NCBI RefSeq assembly: GCF_001640805.2
Contig: NC_066838.1
Location: forward strand, 11,061,132-11,125,131
Direction of reading: 5' to 3'
From: Lates calcarifer
Taxonomy: Eukaryota; Chordata; Actinopteri; Centropomidae
DNA length: 64,000 nt
Part shown: piece by piece, positions 12,240 to 24,873 of the stretch
Layout: each line of letters starts with the position of its first letter
Numbering within the stretch: the first letter of the stretch is position 1
Notes under the pieces: generated by a model
The model's input: only the letters and a program-made list of their open reading frames with translations
Database searches by the model: none
What the model was told of the DNA's origin: nothing
Translations under genes and position numbers: made by a program

Positions 12240-14654
12240 CTGATGGAAACAAGAACAACAAAGACAGAAAATATAAAATCAGTCACAATTAGTGTCTCAG
12301 TTACAGTTTAAGAAGCCATTTATAACAACAGTTAACAGTTTATTTTATAATTATCTCCAGATGTGGACTACGCAAGCTTTCAGTATCACCAGAAAACAAA
12401 TTTGGACCAGCTTCTCCATGTCAGTAACTTGTAATGATTTTAAACATTGCAATGGAAAAACAAACTGACGCAGAACAACAGTGACTGCTGCTATTAATAA
12501 CATCCAAAAGCACTTAACAATAACAGCATAAGACTAGAAGGACACACTGAGATACTGTACATATCTTTCTAAGTCACACCTCTTCGGTCAGCTCAGAGTT
12601 TAACGCAATGGTGGAAAAAAAGGAGAAAAAAAAAAGCACAGACAGCTGAAACCACAGGCAGATAAGTATCAGACCCCCTACGGTACTACAAGCAGCAAAT
12701 ACACAGCTACATAATCCTTCACATGACAGCGCTATAGAGACACTGTGAAATGTTATCTTCACTCTCACCTCAAGAGGCTGTGGTCTTGCCACTGAGTGGG
12801 GGGCTGCTCAGCATTAAAGCTGTCAGGACGTGGAGTGAAAATGCTGAGCACTTTTGGGCTTTTTGGAGCTGTGTTCTCATGTTATTGCATGCTATTCTTT
12901 GGGATTAGACTCAGTAACTGTTTCTGTGGAGGCTGCTGGTTTCACTTTTTTTATTAACAGGAAAATAATATGCCATGTATGTAAGCTCTTTCTACACCCT
13001 ACTGTCTTTTACTGTTAATCAAACCAAGAGAACATCATGCAAAAAATGCTGTAGCTCCTGTGCTTTACATATCTTTACTTAACAAGACATACTGCACAGG
13101 CTCAACATTTTTTTTCCCATGTGTGGCCTCCATGAACAATAGAGCATGATAGAGTGTGCTTTGGGGCAGGAATGGGTGGCATTATTTCAACCCAAGTGGG
13201 GCTATCTTTATAACATGTCCTCTGATGAGGCAGGAACAGCTGCCTGTGGCATTCCATATCCAGAGCTGCCTTTTTAGGGCAGAAACTGCACTCTGTTACC
13301 TTTCACTTTGACTTCCAGAGCCACCAAAGTTCACCTTCCACCAGCATTTTCCAGACTCAAAATCAAGGCCAGATCTTTATCAAGTTGTAAATAACTTTTA
13401 AAAAGGAGGAGGAGGTGACCATTAGTAACCCTGTATTTATGGTAATAAAAAAAAAAGTTGAAGAATAACCAGGGATCAGAAACCCATGTTAACTTGTATG
13501 CTTTTTATTCAGAAGTATGTTAAGCTTTGTCATTTGAGCCTGTGTGAAAACCATGCAACAGCAGAGATATTTCTTCTTGTGTGAAGTTGTATTGAGTCTT
13601 AACTCAGCTGCACTGTGAGTAAGATAATAGACTCTGCTGAGCAATGGACACACCATTTCAACAGAGAAAAATGTGTGATATCAGAGGTAACAAAGTTCTA
13701 TCTTAAAGACTCAATTCACTTTCTACAACAATGAGTACGAGCCTCTTCATTTTCCCTCAGCCATAAAGCCAAGCAACAATCATGTGTGAGCCATTGCCGG
13801 CATTATGTAAATCACATCGGTGCAACATAAAATCCTGTTTTCATTTTCTTTTGCAAAGCTGTGGAATCATTAGAGGATATACAATTTGAAGGAGTTTACA
13901 GATCACCCCAACACCAGACAATGCATCCCCCCACCCCCACCTCCACCTCCTTACTCCCCACACATGCTTTCTCAGTTACTGTATTTACATTGCGGGCTTC
14001 CTCTGAAACAATGACCTCAGAAATTATGTAGTTTTGAGGGGGGCCGTATATCAGCTGCACATTACCGTACAATTTAGTGTTAGACAATTGCGGGCGGGGG
14101 GTGAAAGGGTCACCTTTTAGAAGACAGCAATTTTGAAGAAAAAAAAAATCAGCTGGAAAAACTATTAGGAAGTAGAAGACATAAATTTTCAAGTTTTTTT
14201 CTTTTTGGAAATACTCTCCAAAGGAAGATTGAGGTCATTTGGGTGTTGCAGTGGAGGTAATTTTTTTCTGTTTACTGTGTTCAGTATTTCACACTTTAAC
14301 TACTGATTTCCTTTCCTTTGCAATCTCAAGCTCCTTGTAGGAAATGACCCCTACACGGCTGTTTCTTTCCATTAGTGCCTCTTTATGTATGATTTTCTGT
14401 TAACAATAAGGAGCGTGAGTAGAGGACCGAGTGCTTCTGGTTGAGGACTTTAAATGAATTAACAGACACCTTAAACACATATTCACTGTTTTCTTTTTAA
14501 AGGTAAGGCGTGCTTTAAAACAAATTTAATATTGTGAGCTTCCCCCTGAGGAAGGAACATGCTATGGTTCGATGGTTTATGGAAGCTGTCTTGACTATTA
14601 TTTATGCTGAGGGTTTCTGTCCACAGCAGCTTTTTGCCATTGCTTACAATAGGG

Positions 14655-14668
14655 ATTGCTATGGCAAC
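14655..14668. promoter_or_regulatory. RFX-type X-box
   Basis: The sequence ATTGCTATGGCAAC differs at only two positions from the palindromic RFX consensus GTTGCCATGGCAAC. RFX factors bind such sites in ciliated and neural cells. It lies in the casz1 5' intron; function is inferred. Confidence 0.5.
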
Positions 14669-15669
14669 ACTAAGCTGTTTACCTCAAGTCGTTTGTGTGC
14701 ATGATAGCGTACAATGAGATAAAATCTGCGGGGACCTACATGAAAGAACAACTTTTCCCTCTGGGACCGACTCCCCCACCTCCCTGAGAGTCCAGTAAGC
14801 ATTCTGCCTTATTAATGAATATCAGAAAGAAAAACAACACTGTCACATGCGTTGGACATTATTTACAGTTCTGTTTTAGCCTGGTGTGCTAATTGTCAAG
14901 GAGGAGACACCTCAGTAAGCACTGGGAGTTGGAAAAAAGAAATAGGCAGGTTTGAATTTGAACACAACAGCTGAAACTAATTTTTCCAACTGCTTATGTT
15001 AACTGTGACACTATTTTTACTGGAAACAGAGCAGGGCCACAAAGGAGCGCCATATACTGTCTGTATAAGGCCAAAACCTGGGGAAAAAGTCAAGAAACTA
15101 TTTTGAATACATTTGGACTAGGTCAGGTTCTTTTTCATCTTCAGTCAAAAATAAGTGCATCATCAAGTTCTTTCTGGGCCCTGTTTCTTGTCAGCGCTGG
15201 ATGACACAGCTTGTGTTCGAGTCTAGCCTGCCTGCACCGACAAACTTACTCTTCCACAGCTCTAAGCCCCACAGGTCTTGTTGGTTTTTGATGCAGAGTC
15301 TCTGTTTGTGTGCCAGAATGATATCATGCCCAATCAAGTGGTGTTTCAAATCCTAATAACGCTGTTGGAAGTGCATTATTTGTGTGAACGTGCGCAGACT
15401 ATAATCAAGGCAGCCACCGGTAAGGGATGTGGGAGTTAACTGTAGTTGTGACTGGCAGGGCCGCGGCTTTACCTCGCGCAAGACGAGGCAGCTCACGTCC
15501 AAAATGCTTGTGCAATCACCTTATGGAAGGTGTAAAATCACATATACAACATATAGAAAATTAAATAACCTGACTTTATTGTTCACTCAAAGTGCAGTGC
15601 TGCACCATAAACACACCAAGTCCCTGCAGTGTTGACACTTTGTATGGCGCGAACGCACAGGAGGGTCCG

Positions 15670-15679
15670 TATATAAGAG
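15670..15679 (+). promoter_or_regulatory. TATA box (plus strand)
   Basis: TATATAAGAG is a near-ideal TATA element preceded by GC-containing sequence (GGCGCGAACG, 15647-15656). A start site would be expected near 15700. A short ORF begins 94 bp after the element. It is antisense to casz1. Confidence 0.4.
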
Positions 15680-15772
15680 CAGGTAGATATTACTTGTTTA
15701 AACTGAAGCTAAGCTCTTCACCTAATCAAACACAGGTACAGGGCTTGTTGTAGATTCCTGCTGAGTTTCAAC

Positions 15773-15976
15773 ATGACTGACACAAGGACAAACCCCCCGC
15801 AATATCAGGAGTTAATTAATACAAACAGGGTCTGGGAGATGTCTGCTCAGCTCGGGATTATTTTACAATATGCAACCGAGAGTTGCTCCAGCTCTTTAAA
15901 AAAGCGTAGTTCTAACTTTATGAACCTTTGGCAGATTAATCGACAAGGCTGCAGTTCCCCGTGTGTAGCTCAGTGA
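15773..15976 (+). CDS. Small hypothetical ORF downstream of a TATA box
   Basis: This 67-codon frame begins MTDTRTNPPQYQELINTNRV and ends CSSPCVAQ. It starts about 70 bp after the transcription start expected from the TATA box at 15670. I do not recognise the product; no signal peptide, membrane segment or known domain is visible. The start context (TTCAACATGACT) has A at -3. It lies antisense within casz1 5' intronic DNA. It could be a lineage-specific short protein, the first exon of an antisense transcript, or chance. The length alone is not significant; the interest comes from the promoter-like context. Confidence 0.2.
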   Translation: MTDTRTNPPQYQELINTNRVWEMSAQLGIILQYATESCSSSLKKRSSNFMNLWQINRQGCSSPCVAQ

Positions 15977-16379
15977 ACCTTTTGTGTCTCTGGCTCTCAG
16001 GGGAGATGTATGTGTGAGGGAGTAAGTGTGCATGTGTGTTTCAGGGAAATCACTGAGCCACACAGGCAAACATGCACAGACACACTTGAAAATCACCATG
16101 TTTTTATTTTTGTAAATTTAGGACTCGCAGGAAGAGAATGTTTTCCTCTCCTCTCTTTTTCCCCTTCTCCCCCTTGCATGGTAGAGAGGTTGCGGCAGCC
16201 GCAAGGAAGTCAAGCGGAAAGCCACTGATGGACAACTACGCCACGACACCCAGACCCCAGCATCTGGCCCCTCTCTCATTTTTATTACACAAGAATAACA
16301 ATAAGCAGGTCGCCGACCCCGCTGTGAGATTTTGCCACAGTTTTCCAACAGTCGGTGCAGCCGATGCTGAGAAATTTCC

Positions 16380-16680
16380 ATTTTTCCGCATGCATATTTA
16401 ATTGAGTTTTGTCCCAGTGGTGCGGAAATGATTTGTTTTTTGCTCTCTGTTCACTTGACTCCTCTTCGGAGTCGCTAACCCTGATTAAGACGTTCCCGTT
16501 AATTTCCCAGCGCACACCTTTTTTTTGTGCATTAATGGTTCTGATCGTCTAATTAAAACTTCTCAGCTCGGCTGCTGATCACCGCTCGTTGTGCCTCTGA
16601 CCTGAAGTTTTAATTGCCGCATCAGAAGCGATAATAATAATTTTGAGGTTCTGATGATTAAAAACAATGCCATTGCCAAC
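16380..16680. promoter_or_regulatory. Candidate conserved non-coding element
   Basis: This non-repetitive block has many homeodomain-type cores: GTTAATTTCCC, GCATTAATGG, CTAATTAAAAC, TTTTAATTGCCG and GATGATTAAAA. It also has CGATAATAATAATT. It is bordered on the right by G-rich and GA-repeat DNA. The texture is typical of developmental enhancers around transcription-factor genes. It was not aligned. Confidence 0.35.
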
Positions 16681-17040
16681 TAGTTGATAGATGGGGGTTT
16701 GGGGGTGGGCACATCTGAGGAGAAGTTTATGTAGAGAAGGGATTTAGAAAGGGGGGCTATAATGGTGGGTATACACTACCAAGGAGCAAGAAGGGTGGAG
16801 GGGTGTGGGTGAAGGGGGGGGGGGACTACTGTAGGCGATCACTGAGGGGAAGGGGGTAGTAGAGCATATGGAAATCTCCCAGCCCTCCTCCTGTCCCTCA
16901 GAGTCTTCCTGACGAGACAGGTTTGGCTGGGACTGGGACTTAGCTTTCCCCACCTCAAATCTAAATCTGCCACTGACTGATCCACTTTGGAGCTCTACTC
17001 ACTTGGCAGGTTTGCCAGGTTGGGGACAAGAAGGAAAAAG

Positions 17041-17059
17041 AGATAGAGAGAGAGAGAGA

Positions 17060-17092
<33 letters not shown>

Positions 17093-17093
17093 T
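17041..17093. repeat. (GA)n microsatellite
   Basis: GA/AG dinucleotide run with a few A interruptions. Confidence 0.95.
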
Positions 17094-17956
17094 ACAAGAG
17101 AAAGAACGATAAAGGCACATAAAAGATGACGACAGTCCAATACCCTCTGCTTATTTTCATAAAAAGATAATAGCACAGTAGGTGCAGTACAAAAGGCACA
17201 TTGTTCATAAAGTGGCTGAATGGAAAAAAGGAACCTACAGTGACTGTTGCCTCTATCATAAAACCTGATACTGATGAGATATATGTGATACGCAGATTAC
17301 TGTCAAAACAGGAGAAGTGAGTTGCTTGTGATCTTCTTTTAAACAGTACTTTCACACTGTACTTTACAGATCGCACAAACTGCGGTGATGATAGGAAATG
17401 ATTCAGGCACAAAGAGAGAGAGCCACCGTGCACCCGGGAAACTGCCACCAGCACCAATCTGTCACATTTTGTTCTTTTTTTAACTACTGGATTTCTGATG
17501 GATTTTTTTAGGTTCCAGTACAGGATCAATGTTTTGCTGCAAAGCATACTGTACATGCATGCATGCAGGCACACACATACAGTACACAGGCTCATGGACA
17601 TACAGTCAGGAGGTAGCTGTCTTCTCTCCCCTGCCCCTTACCCTCCCCCCTGTCCCTCTCTCTCACAAATCTATTTTATTATTAATCAGTTGGTTGCACA
17701 TCTGCCTGCTTGTTGTTTTTTTTTTCTATCAATAAAGCACTTATTGCTTTTAGTCTAGAATGTGACCTTGCACAGTGTGTGCTGTCTTTCTGGGGGTGCC
17801 GACCTTGAAGGACCCGTTTGGACTATTTCACTTCAACTCCGTCCACGGGGGCTGTTATCAAACACAAGCCCTCAGCCAAGTGCCACGCTCCCGTCACACC
17901 GCCGCAAAACACAAACAAGACGCTGCAGGACAAAGACAGGCACAAACTGCCCCAGA

Positions 17957-17957
17957 A

Positions 17958-17992
<35 letters not shown>

Positions 17993-17999
17993 CACACAG
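17957..17999. repeat. (CA)n microsatellite
   Basis: CA run with one CG interruption. Confidence 0.95.
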
Positions 18000-19095
18000 A
18001 CAGCTCAGGACAATGGCTGAAGAAAACAATGTATATTTCAAGTGCAGGCGGAAGAGGAAAGACGTTGAACTTGAGGGCAATCAGGCAGGAAAGTTGAAAT
18101 CTAAGGACAAATACGCCCTCCGCCTTCATCACAAACAGAGTAATTATGGTATTTTCCAGAGCAGAGGACAAGCAACCTAAAATGGTCTAAGGGAGAAAAA
18201 AAAAAACGATCTGACATGACTGACAAGAACCATTCTGACAGCCACGTACCAAAACAGCCAACTTTTATTCAGTTTGCTGCTTAGGGTAATTCATGGGACA
18301 CACGGCTAACTTGTTAAAATTGTACACCAAATCTGGTCTCGCAGCTGGCACCAGATGAGGACTTAATTTGTAAGTGTTTGTGTCGCAGGAGGCAAAAACT
18401 TTGCTTTAAAAAAAAAAAAACACACAGTCGCACACAGTCCCATGCTTCCCCAGACAGAAACAAGGAAAATTTATTCCTGCAGCTTTGTTTTGAAGCTCAG
18501 CTCCCATGTTCAGTTTTAAGACACCAGGAGTGCAATTTGATAAGCCAACCGCCATGGTAAATGAGCAGACGACCCCTGTGTCCCTCCCTCGTGGTTGCTG
18601 TTGCAGCAAGGCAGTGTGGGTAGTACAGTGGAGAAGGGGCTCAGCAGTGCACCTCTCAAGAGCCCTTGAGCTAATATCTGTACAGATTAACTGCTTCAGT
18701 TGTATTTTGGTCACGGGGATCTCTCTTCGCCTTTGTGGCTTGTTGGGAGGGAGAAGGCGATATGCGTGTGAGTGTGTGTGTATGGCGCTCATATGAGCAT
18801 TAGTTACACACTTTCTTCTGTCGCAAAGTGAACGGCCTGCTCGTCTAAGAGGTAGGGAGCCCCCCGGACTGGTGTGTGTCACTCCATGTCATTATCTTTG
18901 GGGCAATATTTAATTTACCAGAATCCGGAGCTACACTGCTGAGTAAGTCATCCCCATCCTCTTACCATCACCTACCCCCTCTATTTCTCCACAGGACACA
19001 CACACACACAAACACACAGAGTCAATCCTCCAGGGTAAACTCAGCACACGCCGCTCCATTAGTTATCAATTAAGTCTCGAAATCTCCACCTGGCT

Positions 19096-19122
19096 TACAC
19101 ACACACACACACACACACACAC
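19096..19122. repeat. (CA)n microsatellite
   Basis: Pure CA run. Confidence 0.95.
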
Positions 19123-19802
19123 AGACGAAGTGGGCGCATATACGTGGCACCCCTCTCAACAGGAAGTTGAGGAGACCGTGTCTTATTTGACTACGAGTGC
19201 GAGTGATGGGAGTGTGTTCGTGTGTCCGTGCGGGTGGCACTTTTGTCCATGAGGTTAACCTTGATATGAGGCCCTGTCAGGCCAGATAATGTCAATCAAT
19301 GACAAGCCCTCACAGATAACCCCTAATGTGAAGCCTAAAAAGCAAAGCTGTTTAGATCTTTAGACATGCCCCCTTTCACCAGCATATGAATTGCATTACA
19401 AGGAAATGAGCTGTGGCATTTCTTTAATAAGACTCTTAAGACATTTTGACAGCATATACGGCACTCTGCCGTTAAAAAAAATTAAATAAAGCCCCCGCTG
19501 ACAAAGCCTCCTCACACAAGGCAGTGCTCTGATGGGCAGATCCAAGTCCCTGTTAAGTGGAGGAGAGAAAAAGACATGTAGGGTGGTGGTGGGGGGGTGG
19601 ACCTTTCCCTTCTTTTTTCTCAAGCTCCCGGGGACTTCTTAATTGATTTCCAAGGTTATGTTTCAAATTTGTTTTTCAGATACAGGGGCCTTGTGAATGA
19701 GAGTGAGAGTCAATGTTTTTCAAGCAATTCCCCTAAATTCTGCCTAGTTTGGAACGTTTGCACCAGATCACTCTGACCTCTCCTGCCTTGGCTCTTTTTC
19801 TC

Positions 19803-19835
<33 letters not shown>

Positions 19836-19846
19836 TCTGTCTCTCC
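19803..19846. repeat. (CT)n microsatellite
   Basis: CT run with GT interruptions. Confidence 0.93.
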
Positions 19847-21119
19847 TTGAAAAGAAAGAAGGAGGTGACATTAACCCAAAAAAGCATGTATTTCCAGACA
19901 GGATGCCTGTGCTGACAACATCGATCCCTGGCTACCATTAAAACATTTGCTCTGCATGACAGACTTTTCCTCTTTTGGACTTTATATGCGGTAGAATGAA
20001 TCACAGGTGCCTGTTAAAATGTCATCCGGGGCAGGTTGTCTACCTGTCCAAAAATGACCCATGGCTCGCTAAAAATCTGAGGCTTACTTTTTCTCACATT
20101 CGACGCTTTCAATGTTCACTGTATTCTGCTCATGAAACACAATTAAATTTTGATCAAAATACATTCTTTGTAGAGCTAAGAGAGGAAGTGATGAGAATGA
20201 GTCTTCCTGCTCGTGGGATTTGCATTCTGTAGACCCTGTGGCTATGATTCCCCTGCCAGAACTTCAGTTTGTTATCTTTTACTTTTCTGATAAGCAGGAT
20301 GGAAGTGACAACAGGGTTGTGATGATATATGACATTTTTGCGTGTCCATGTGTTGCTGGGGAAGTGTGGGTATGTGCATAATCCACTGTAAATACATATG
20401 TTTAGTGGCTGGAACCAATATTAAGTGTGCTTGTGTTAGTGTACGTGTGTGTTGCACGCCTGCTTGCAGGGCTGTAGACAGCAGGGCATTGTGCTCTGTG
20501 CACTCCTTCTGCTCCTCTCTGTCTGGTGGCTGCAGGTCACGTCGTTTGCTCTGAGACACACACTGTCAAGTGCGTACGCTGACATTTCTACACACTCAGG
20601 AAAAACCGATCCACAGTGAGGATAAACACACCACTGTGTCAGTGACAGCTCTAAAACAGTGTGCTTTACCAAAAAGTTCAATGTGAACTGGAGGCGGAAC
20701 TAAACGTGGCAGTTTTCACCTAAAACAGGAACATTCTTGTTTCTGGGAGTTCAGTAGAGGGAGGAATGTGCCGTGACTGAATTTGAAGGTGTGATAAAAC
20801 AACACTCACAATAAGGGAGGAAAAAAAAAGAAGAAGAAAAATGACTGTGAAACGATGAAACAAGCAAAGCTGCTTTACAGGAAAAAAGAATGCTGTCTAT
20901 TTTGGGTCTCAGTATACAAAAGGAAGTGCTGCTAAGTTGACTCAAACAAATAAATTTGCTTTTGATAAAACCACAGCAACTACTTTTGCATTCTACACCA
21001 AACCCACTTTGTTTCCTGCATCTTTATCTTCATGACTTGCCACATTTGTGAGAAGCCACTCACTAAATTGTCAAGCACAAACAGCTGAAGGTTTTCAAAC
21101 GGTGCAATGTTGACAGCTT

Positions 21120-21360
21120 AAAATGTAATTTTATTTGAAAAGAGACACGTTAAAGGAAAGCCTCAGAAGTGAACACGGAGCGCTTGCCTATTTGCGCTGC
21201 GCTGTATCCAGCTGCCCGTTTTACATTTCTGCAACATTAATATTCCTCTTATTATTATTTTAAAGTGAAAACGGATACTCTGTTGAAGTGCAAATCTGAT
21301 GAATTACGGGAGCAGATTGCTGCTATTAATTATTAAAACCTATTTTATAAATATTCAGGT
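21120..21360. promoter_or_regulatory. Candidate conserved non-coding element
   Basis: An AT-rich block with ACATTAATATTCC, TTATTATTATTTT, GATGAATTACGG and GCTATTAATTATTAAAACC cores. It is repeat-free and flanked by ordinary sequence. The call comes from motif density only. Confidence 0.3.
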
Positions 21361-22385
21361 CTGTCATGCATCTAATAATGAACGCTTTAGAGGAGGTTAC
21401 TTCCCGTGCGCATCCTAATGTGTCAGAAATATCACTTTTAATCACGCTTGTGTCAGCGAGTGCTGGGTTTGAACCTGCTGAAAAATCTACCAAATCAAGG
21501 AAACTCAGCCAGCCTACTACTGTGCTCATCACAGCTCTTCCGTTCCCGCTGTTTTGCATGATCCAGGTTCTTCTCCTGCCCCGTCTAAAGAGGTGGTGAA
21601 CACCTCTCAGCTTCCCGCTGTATTCTTACTGTGGTAATTTGAATGGAGAATAATGCATCGGCAGCACTCTACCTTCTGGACACACCTAGTCCCAGCGCTA
21701 CTGCTGCCATATGCTGTGTTGATACATATTCATAACACTTTCTCGTGTGTTGAGTGTCGGTGTGCAATGAGGCTTAAATGAGTGTCTCACAACTTCAAAT
21801 GGGAAGAGGGAGAAAGAAAAAAGAAAATAAAAGAAAGAAGCCGGGCACAAAGAAAGTTGGACTGCTCTTCCCCTTTTCTGCTTTCCTTTCCCTTCGTCCT
21901 CCCTCCACTGCAGAGAAGACAGGTTCGGGTGCTGATAGGTGATCCCAGTGCTTTTGTGAATATGAGCAAGAGGCTGTGAAGTTTCAGGACTATCTTCAAG
22001 AAGCTGCGAGAGGCAGCGGCTGTCAACGGGGTTAGATAAACTGCGCTGTCAGGTGGTCTCACTGGTGGGGCAAGAGTCAATGGCACTGTACCACAACCCT
22101 ATACACTCCAGCAGTATATATACATATGCTACACAGAGTCATACACACAACCAGATAGAGACAGACACACACACACATTGTGGAGCACTCTAAGATTAAC
22201 GCTGTCAGAGCTACAATGATACCCCTTCATTATCTGCACACGGGGGCCTCCTTCGTGCGCTTGCTTGCCTCACTGTCCTCTCCACTGCTCCTCTATGGAG
22301 GTAGTAATTACTAAAGCTAACATTTCTTGCACTCTGTGCCTCCGACTACCCTCCACTTCCCCATTATTTCTTTCTCTTTTTACAG

Positions 22386-22822
22386 TGTTCTCAGATGCCT
22401 TGCCAGCCTTTTGCCAACTGGTGACACAGCTGAAGGTGTGCCAGCGTGGATGGCAGTGCCAGTGTGCGACTCGCTGTGAGTGCTGTATTATGAGGGTATT
22501 TGGTGCCCAGCTGATGTGCAGTAAAGACACCTCAGATTCAGATCAGTCCTCTGGGTCAAACGCTCCTTGTAGTACCACAACAGAGAAATGCTTGATGTAC
22601 CAGTGCAGTATCTGTTGTACTATACATTGTTGGTTTAACAGGCTGGGATCAGAGAGATGCTCCCTCTCCCTCATGGCATTTTTCATTACCAACAATGCTC
22701 TTACTCTTTGGCTTTCTTCTTCCTCTCCCACTGGAACTATGGCTTTATCAAAGGTGATAGCTTGCTCAGGCACATTTTCTCAAATGTCTTCTTCAGCCAG
22801 CCATTTCCCAAGCCGCTCTCAG
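22386..22822 (+). other. Exon-like open block with acceptor and donor (unrecognised)
   Basis: On the plus strand the strong acceptor TTTCTTTCTCTTTTTACAG| ends at 22385 and the donor CTCAG|GTAAAC follows 22822, giving a 437-bp candidate exon. One frame is open across it and beyond (22265-22906, 213 codons). The predicted peptide is Ser/Cys-rich, for example CQCATRCECC and CLMYQCSICCTIHCW. I recognise no domain in it. It is antisense to casz1. It might be an exon of an antisense RNA, a decayed transposon fragment, or chance. Confidence 0.25.
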
Positions 22823-24834
22823 GTAAACGTCACTCATAAAAACCGGGGAAGATTTGATGGTGAGATCAAAAAGAAAGGAAGGACAGCAAGGAGAGTGGGG
22901 AGATAGGGGGGGAAAAAGGGGAATGATACCCTCCTCCCCCATCCGACACCGACAAGTGCTCAGGGTAATTCCTCCAAGCAGGGCCTGTGTTTTCAGACGC
23001 AAATACAACAAAACGCCGGGCGCTGCCATGAGACATCAAAATGGGCGATTTTGACTTCAGAGGGTCTTCAGATGCTTGAGGAGTTGTCAGTGTCGGGCCA
23101 GTGGGACTGAACAGAGAGAACAGAAGGTACCAGCAGGCTGTTAACAACCAATACGGGAACCACGCCAGGAAGACCGTCTCCTCCCAAAATGCCAGTCGGC
23201 ACCAGATCAGTAAAGGCTTCCACCATACTGTAATATCCCACCTGAGCACTTTCATCTGCTGCAAGTGAAATGGCTTGAAAGTTTATCAACTGCTGTGTGT
23301 CTACTATTTACTGCACCATTGGGATAACACGCTAAAAAAAAGTTTTAAAAAATGTAAAAAAAATCCACAGGTAGGTGCCTTAAAGACAAAAAACAAACCA
23401 CACACAACGACTTTTGTAAGGAGACTGAGGGCTTCAACAGGTGCCTTGAAAGTAGGAATTTTTATGTTCTTTGCCTTACAGAGAGATTTTCATCAGCAAA
23501 TCAAAGACTTGCTTCGTTGTGTGGAGACCTGAGTTGTGTTGTGACACGCCGAGAGGGACGTCCGCATTTTCTCCCGTGTTGTTCTCGCTCATTCTTGGAG
23601 CATTAGGCTCACTCTAAATAGCCTCAAGGAGATTAGGCTGGCTCATATTCAAATGCACATTTCTTCTAAAACCCACTCCATGAGTGGGCCAAGGAGATCA
23701 GCACAGGAGCCTGGTGAGACGGTAGTCAGAGAAGATTCTGTCATGTATAAATCAGCTGAGAGGAGGAAAAGAGACAGAGAGGAAGAGAGAGGGAGAAAGG
23801 CTGAGGTAAAAGACAAACAAGTGTTGGCTCTGCTATATGAGTTTAGTTAGCTAGAGAGTTAGTGCATGAGTTATGGCTAGCGAAGGGCTGAGGGACGCTG
23901 TATTTATGAGGGGACTGAGTGAGTGTTAAATCCCTGGTAAGAAATAAAGTCGTCCCTGAGCGAACAGGGGAAACATTTCACTCAGTCTAAGAGGTGCCTT
24001 GAAAAAAAATGAAAGCCATCCCTCTTCCAGGGGAAGCACTCTTCCGTATTTCCTAAAATTGCTTTATTCCTTAAAAATGCTATAGATCACATCCAAGTGG
24101 ATTGAATCTCATATTTGAATAGAGACGAGGATTCTCCGTGTGCATAATATCAAGGGAGTTCATGAGCCAAGCAAAGGGAAAGAATCTGATTCTTCTAAAA
24201 TTGCATGCGGATTTTCTGAGGGATCTTTGGCTAAGGGGGGCTGCCAAAACACACAGTGCACTTGTTGCAGTGCAAGGGTTCATCCAAGAAAAGTTTTCCA
24301 CTGTGGTTTACCCAGGAAAAAGAAGTTTTTTTCAACTCAAATATTTGAATTTAGCTATCAAAATGTTGCTGTCAAAATATACATCTTTACATCTATATAA
24401 CTAAAACCACATGTATTTTCTTTAAATTATTCTTTACAAAAAACTTGCAATGTTGAATGGAGTCAAAGTTAAAAAGCCAGAAACAAAGGAAGGCACAAGG
24501 CCAACGGAAAAGGAAAAGCTTCACATTGCACTTTGTGCACATCCAACTCTAACTCAGACCTCTCTCCAAACCCCTGCAGTAGTAATAACAATTATTACTT
24601 AAAAAGGCTATATTTTTGCATTAACTTAAAAGGCTATATCTTTTTCTTCCCCTCCAGCCTGTGCGGCCTCACTTACCCTAAGTATCTTCATAAATCACCA
24701 GTTACTGTTAACATGTACTCCACAATTCAGTCATCAATCTCCTACCAGGTCAGAGTGAAAACAGAGGGGGAAATGTCTGCTTAGTAAAATGTCTCTCTCG
24801 TGAATGCTGCTACCACCACCCACTACTCAAACAC

Positions 24835-24872
<38 letters not shown>
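24835..24872. repeat. Compound (CT)n(CA)n microsatellite
   Basis: A CT run passes directly into a CA run. Confidence 0.93.

Positions 24873-24873
<1 letters not shown>

Noticed and set aside
12769..12792. MARPQPLE frame followed by GTGAGA donor on the minus strand
   Set aside because: It ends in phase 0, incompatible with the phase-1 casz1 acceptor, and the possible exon is only about 23 bp.
16961..17030. GTGAGT donor after a long minus-strand pyrimidine tract, suggesting a small exon
   Set aside because: There is no AG acceptor between the pyrimidine tract and the donor, so no internal exon can be defined.
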